The notes under the pieces: model-generated | What the model saw: the letters and a program-made list of their open reading frames with translations, nothing else | Told to the model about the DNA's origin: nothing | The model's database searches: none | Translations under genes and position numbers: made by a program | Source: Burkholderiaceae bacterium | GTDB taxonomy: Bacteria > Pseudomonadota > Gammaproteobacteria > Burkholderiales > Burkholderiaceae_A | DNA: 50,524 bases | Direction: 5' to 3' | NCBI GenBank assembly: GCA_018401615.1 | Contig: JAGYKN010000012.1 | Location: forward strand, 1-50,524 | In this document: in pieces, positions 47,683-50,524 of the stretch | Numbering within the stretch: the stretch's first letter is position 1 | Layout of the letters: each line of letters starts with the position of its first letter

Positions 47683-48539
47683 GGCTGGTCTTCGGAATCG
47701 ACTTTAGTTCAGCCCCGAGCCTTCGAAAACCCATCACCGTTGCAGCGCTGGGCTGGCATGCAAGAAGGGGTGCCCAGGCCGAGCGACTTGAGTTGCTCGA
47801 CATGGCCACGCTGCCGACGCTACTGGATTTTGAGCATTTTCTGCATCGGCCAGGCCCCTGGCTGGCTGGCCTTGACCTCCCGTTTGGCCAACCCAGAAGC
47901 CTCATTGAGGCCCAGGGCTGGCCCCTGGATTGGCCCGCTTTTATTGGGTTTTTCGGCTCGCATGACCGCAATCTTCTGCGAGATGTTTTTAGAGCCTGGT
48001 GCGATGCGCGGCCAGTGGGCCAGAAATTTGCGTGGCGAGTCGTCGATCGCATCGCAGGGTCGAGCCCGGCCATGCGCTGGACGAATCCCCCGGTGGCCTG
48101 GATGACGCAGGCGGGCATGCCGCGCATGCTTGCGGCCGGTCTGTGTTTTCCGGCGCATTCGCACCCATGCCCTGCTTCAAACGGCTATCGCCTCGATGCA
48201 CGGGTGGCATTGGAGGCCTACCCCGGCCACATGGCACGCCGCATCACCCGGTCCTCCTATAAGAGCGATGACCCGGCCAAGCAGACGCTGGGCCGACGGC
48301 AGGCGCGGCAGGAGATCATCGAGGCCCTCTGCACTGACCGACTGGGTCTGGGGATGTGCCTGCAAATGCGGATTGAATGGGCTAGGCTGCTTGAGTCAGA
48401 GGGCTCGGCCGATCTCTTGGATGCAGTCATCTGTGGGCTTCAGGCGGTCCTTGCAGCACGATCTCCCGACTGGGGCTTGCCGATTGACCTTGACCCCCTC
48501 GAGGGCTGGATTGCCTCAGTGCCGCCCTCCTTAAAATGA
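47679..48539 (+). CDS. DUF429 family protein, predicted RNase H-like fold
   Basis: 286 residues from ATG 47679, which overlaps the NUDIX stop. The start [14 protein letters not shown] carries the first aspartate of an RNase H-like fold, and [12 protein letters not shown] holds a second Asp; [13 protein letters not shown] near the end has a third. YPGHMARRI is also typical. These match DUF429 proteins, often described as predicted nucleases, whose function is not established. The frame extends to 47613, but that would lie inside the NUDIX gene. Confidence 0.82.
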   Translation: MRLVFGIDFSSAPSLRKPITVAALGWHARRGAQAERLELLDMATLPTLLDFEHFLHRPGPWLAGLDLPFGQPRSLIEAQGWPLDWPAFIGFFGSHDRNLLRDVFRAWCDARPVGQKFAWRVVDRIAGSSPAMRWTNPPVAWMTQAGMPRMLAAGLCFPAHSHPCPASNGYRLDARVALEAYPGHMARRITRSSYKSDDPAKQTLGRRQARQEIIEALCTDRLGLGMCLQMRIEWARLLESEGSADLLDAVICGLQAVLAARSPDWGLPIDLDPLEGWIASVPPSLK

Positions 48540-48546
48540 AAGTCTC

Positions 48547-50442
48547 ATGAGACACCACGCCAGCGCCCCCCCACCCTTTGATCCCTCTCTTGCTGCGCGC
48601 TTTCCCCCGCCTGCGGCTGCACCCCAGGGCACCTGGCCGGTGATTCGCACGCTCTTGCCGTATCTCCTTGCCTATCGGCTCCGCATTGCGGTGGCACTCT
48701 CGGCCATGCTGCTTGCAAAGGTCGCCAATGTCGGCGTGCCTGTTGTCCTCAAAGAGATCGTCGATGGCCTTGCAAATCCGGCTGGTGCCGTGATGGCGCT
48801 GCCCGTGGCGCTCATCGCCGGATATGGATTGATGCGCTTGTCATCCACGCTCTTGACGGAGCTGCGTGAGGTCGTCTTTGCCCGCGTCACCCAGGGTGCC
48901 GTGCGAGATATTTCTCTGAAGGTCTTTCAGCATCTCCACAACCTCTCGATGCGCTTTCACCTCGAGCGGCAGACCGGTGGCCTTACCCGAGACATCGAGA
49001 GGGGCTCTCGGGGCGTTGGAACGCTCGTGAACTTCACGCTCTACAGCATGGTGCCAACGGTTGTGGAGGTCCTTCTGGTGACGGGCTGGCTGGCCTATTT
49101 CTACCCGCCGGTCTTTGCCCTCATCACCCTGGTGGCGCTCGTGTCGTATGTGGTCTTCACCATCATGATCACTGAGTGGCGCACGCACTTTCGTCGTGAA
49201 ATGAATGAGCTTGATTCCCGCGCGAATGCCCGCGCAATCGATTCATTGATCAACTACGAGACGGTCAAGTACTTTAACAATGAGTCGTTTGAGGCAGCCC
49301 GCTACGACAGGAGCCTGCTGCGCTGGCAGGAGGCAGCGATCAGGAGCCAGAATTCGCTCTCGATCTTAAACGTTGGGCAGTCGCTGATCATTGCAGTGGC
49401 CGTCACACTCATGATCTGGCAGGCCGTTGCGGGTGTTCAGGCAGGCACCATGACGATCGGAGACCTCGTGCTGGTCAATGCATTTCTGATCCAGCTCTAC
49501 ATTCCGCTTAACTTTCTTGGGGTGCTCTACCGGGAGATCAAGCAGAGTGTCGTGGACATGGAGCGACTCTTCGCACTGCTGGCCCAGAACCGTGAGGTGG
49601 CAGATCGACCGGGCGCAACAGACCTTCAGGTTAATGCTGGCGCGGTCACGTTTGAGTCGGTTGAGTTTGCCTACGATTCACGCAGGCCAATCTTCAGGGG
49701 CCTGTCCATCTCGATGCCGGCCGGGCAGACCACCGCAGTGGTTGGGTCTTCTGGGGCGGGCAAGTCGACGCTCTCACGGCTCCTCTACCGTTTCTACGAC
49801 CCGGGTGCCGGCGTGATCCGCATTGATGGTCAGCCAATTGAGAGCGTGACCCAGGCGTCTCTGCGCCGGGCCATTGGCATCGTGCCGCAGGACACCGTGC
49901 TCTTTAACGATACCCTGGCCTACAACATTCAATACGGTCGGCCAGATGCTGGCCCAGAAGAAATCTTAGAGGCGGCCCGGGCTGCCCACCTCGGGGGCCT
50001 GCTCGACAAGCTGCCAGATGGCCTTGAGACACTGGTGGGCGAGCGGGGTCTGAAGCTCTCTGGTGGCGAGAAGCAGCGGGTCGCCATCGCGCGGGCCCTC
50101 CTAAAGCGCCCGGCCATCATGGTGTTCGATGAGGCAACGTCCTCTCTGGACTCCGAGTCCGAGAGGGTGATTCAGCAAGAGATTCGAGAGGTCTCTCAGG
50201 GGCGGACCACCCTGGTGATTGCCCATCGGCTCTCGACCATTGTCGATGCAGATCAGATCCTGGTTCTGGAGCAGGGGCGGCTGGTGGAGCAGGGTCGACA
50301 CCATGAGTTGATCGCAAGGGGTGGGCGTTATGCCGAGCTCTGGGACCTCCAGGCCCGCCAGGCTCAGCAGACCGGCCAGCCCGCAGGCGAGGGCCAGCCC
50401 GAGGGTGACGGCCAGCCCGCAGGCGACGGCCAGCCCAGATAG
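48547..50442 (+). CDS. ABC exporter of the Atm1/HMT1 type
   Basis: 631 residues, fused membrane and ATPase half-transporter. Six helices occupy about 35-330; [16 protein letters not shown] (about 235-250) is a hallmark of Atm1-like exporters, which move glutathione conjugates or iron-sulfur related thiols. Walker [10 protein letters not shown] begins near 400, the ABC signature LSGGEKQR near 504, and [14 protein letters not shown] carries Walker B. The first 26 residues and the last 30 are low-complexity; the tail is built from a hexapeptide repeat. ATG 48547 follows the DUF429 stop by seven bases. Heavy-metal tolerance is a possible role. Confidence 0.92.
   Translation: MRHHASAPPPFDPSLAARFPPPAAAPQGTWPVIRTLLPYLLAYRLRIAVALSAMLLAKVANVGVPVVLKEIVDGLANPAGAVMALPVALIAGYGLMRLSSTLLTELREVVFARVTQGAVRDISLKVFQHLHNLSMRFHLERQTGGLTRDIERGSRGVGTLVNFTLYSMVPTVVEVLLVTGWLAYFYPPVFALITLVALVSYVVFTIMITEWRTHFRREMNELDSRANARAIDSLINYETVKYFNNESFEAARYDRSLLRWQEAAIRSQNSLSILNVGQSLIIAVAVTLMIWQAVAGVQAGTMTIGDLVLVNAFLIQLYIPLNFLGVLYREIKQSVVDMERLFALLAQNREVADRPGATDLQVNAGAVTFESVEFAYDSRRPIFRGLSISMPAGQTTAVVGSSGAGKSTLSRLLYRFYDPGAGVIRIDGQPIESVTQASLRRAIGIVPQDTVLFNDTLAYNIQYGRPDAGPEEILEAARAAHLGGLLDKLPDGLETLVGERGLKLSGGEKQRVAIARALLKRPAIMVFDEATSSLDSESERVIQQEIREVSQGRTTLVIAHRLSTIVDADQILVLEQGRLVEQGRHHELIARGGRYAELWDLQARQAQQTGQPAGEGQPEGDGQPAGDGQPR
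50374..50439 (+). repeat. 18-bp tandem repeat in the tail of the ABC exporter
   Basis: Three full units of 18 bp and one partial unit, each beginning GGCCAGCCC, encode [18 protein letters not shown] and GQPR in frame. The units differ by a few bases. The tail lies beyond the conserved ATPase domain and is probably variable in length. Confidence 0.85.
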
Positions 50443-50524
50443 GACGCTCTGGCAGCACGGGGAGGTGCACCAACTGGGGGCTCAGTAGTTTCCCCAGGCC
50501 CCTGATTTTCCCGGCCTGCCTGGG

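Noticed and set aside
50474-50497. CTGGGG/CCCCAG inverted repeat after the ABC exporter as a terminator
   Set aside because: The loop is 12 bases and no T-run follows on either strand; too weak to call.
50482-50524. 3' end of a minus-strand gene reading ...GKSGAWGNY before a stop
   Set aside because: Only 13 residues are visible at the window edge and they match nothing I know.
1-50524. tRNA genes, rRNA genes, CRISPR arrays, integrases or attachment sites
   Set aside because: I looked through the spacers on both strands and found no cloverleaf arms, no regularly spaced repeats of CRISPR type and no integrase; the only mobile-element relative is the RAYT gene.

Overview
The window looks like a stretch of core chromosome from a GC-rich betaproteobacterium, most likely of the order Burkholderiales. 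This rests on gene order and on recognisable proteins: the str, S10, spc and alpha ribosomal blocks with secY-infA-rpmJ-rpsM; an S3 protein with a long basic/Ala-Pro tail (present, but out of frame); cytochrome c4 followed by the ResB/CcsB (system II) cytochrome c assembly genes; the divergent pair lptM-lysA / cyaY; uvrA divergent from an MFS gene followed by ssb; and DUF502-aspS-NUDIX. The genus cannot be named from the sequence alone. There are no tRNA or rRNA genes, no CRISPR array, no prophage and no intact insertion sequence. No stretch over 300 bases lacks a gene.

Layout. 1-4486: str block (rpsL 3' end, rpsG, fusA, tuf) and rpsJ. 4661-9468: rest of the S10 block (rplC, D, W, B, rpsS, rplV, rpsC, rplP, rpmC, rpsQ). 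9630-15523: spc block from rplN to rpmJ, including secY and infA. 15538-18438: alpha block (rpsM, rpsK, rpsD, rpoA, rplQ). All of this runs on the plus strand and makes the translation and transcription machinery. 18413-20230 (minus): engB and hemB. 20290-25925 (plus): cytochrome c4, resB, ccsB, msrP and msrQ, a group devoted to periplasmic heme proteins and periplasmic methionine repair. 25873-27389 (minus): lptM-like lipoprotein and lysA; cyaY diverges from them. 27716-29998 (minus): ponA. 30040-31706: aroK and aroB (shikimate pathway). 31720-32544: a RAYT-type transposase relative followed by short tandem repeats and interleaved palindromes. 32642-39405: gltB, gltD and a periplasmic histidine phosphatase. 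39382-42266 (minus): uvrA. 42338-44051: MFS transporter and ssb, closed by a clear terminator. 44119-50442: DUF502 membrane protein, aspS, an unrecognised membrane protein, a NUDIX hydrolase, a DUF429 protein and an Atm1-type ABC exporter.

The most striking property is that several essential or near-essential genes are broken by small insertions and deletions although their protein sequence is otherwise fully conserved: tuf, rpsJ, rpsC (one base), gltB, uvrA (one base), and the junction of rplQ with hemB. Undecayed amino-acid sequence on both sides of each break, in genes a cell cannot lose, points to consensus or assembly errors rather than to true pseudogenes, but only reads can settle it. 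Genuine biological points of interest are the RAYT relative whose HUH motif has become E-A-H, the repeat and palindrome cluster next to it, the unusual codon use of tuf, the tight packing (all four convergent gene pairs overlap at their 3' ends), and candidate promoters and leader structures inside the ribosomal blocks. I did not find a convincing new multi-gene system.
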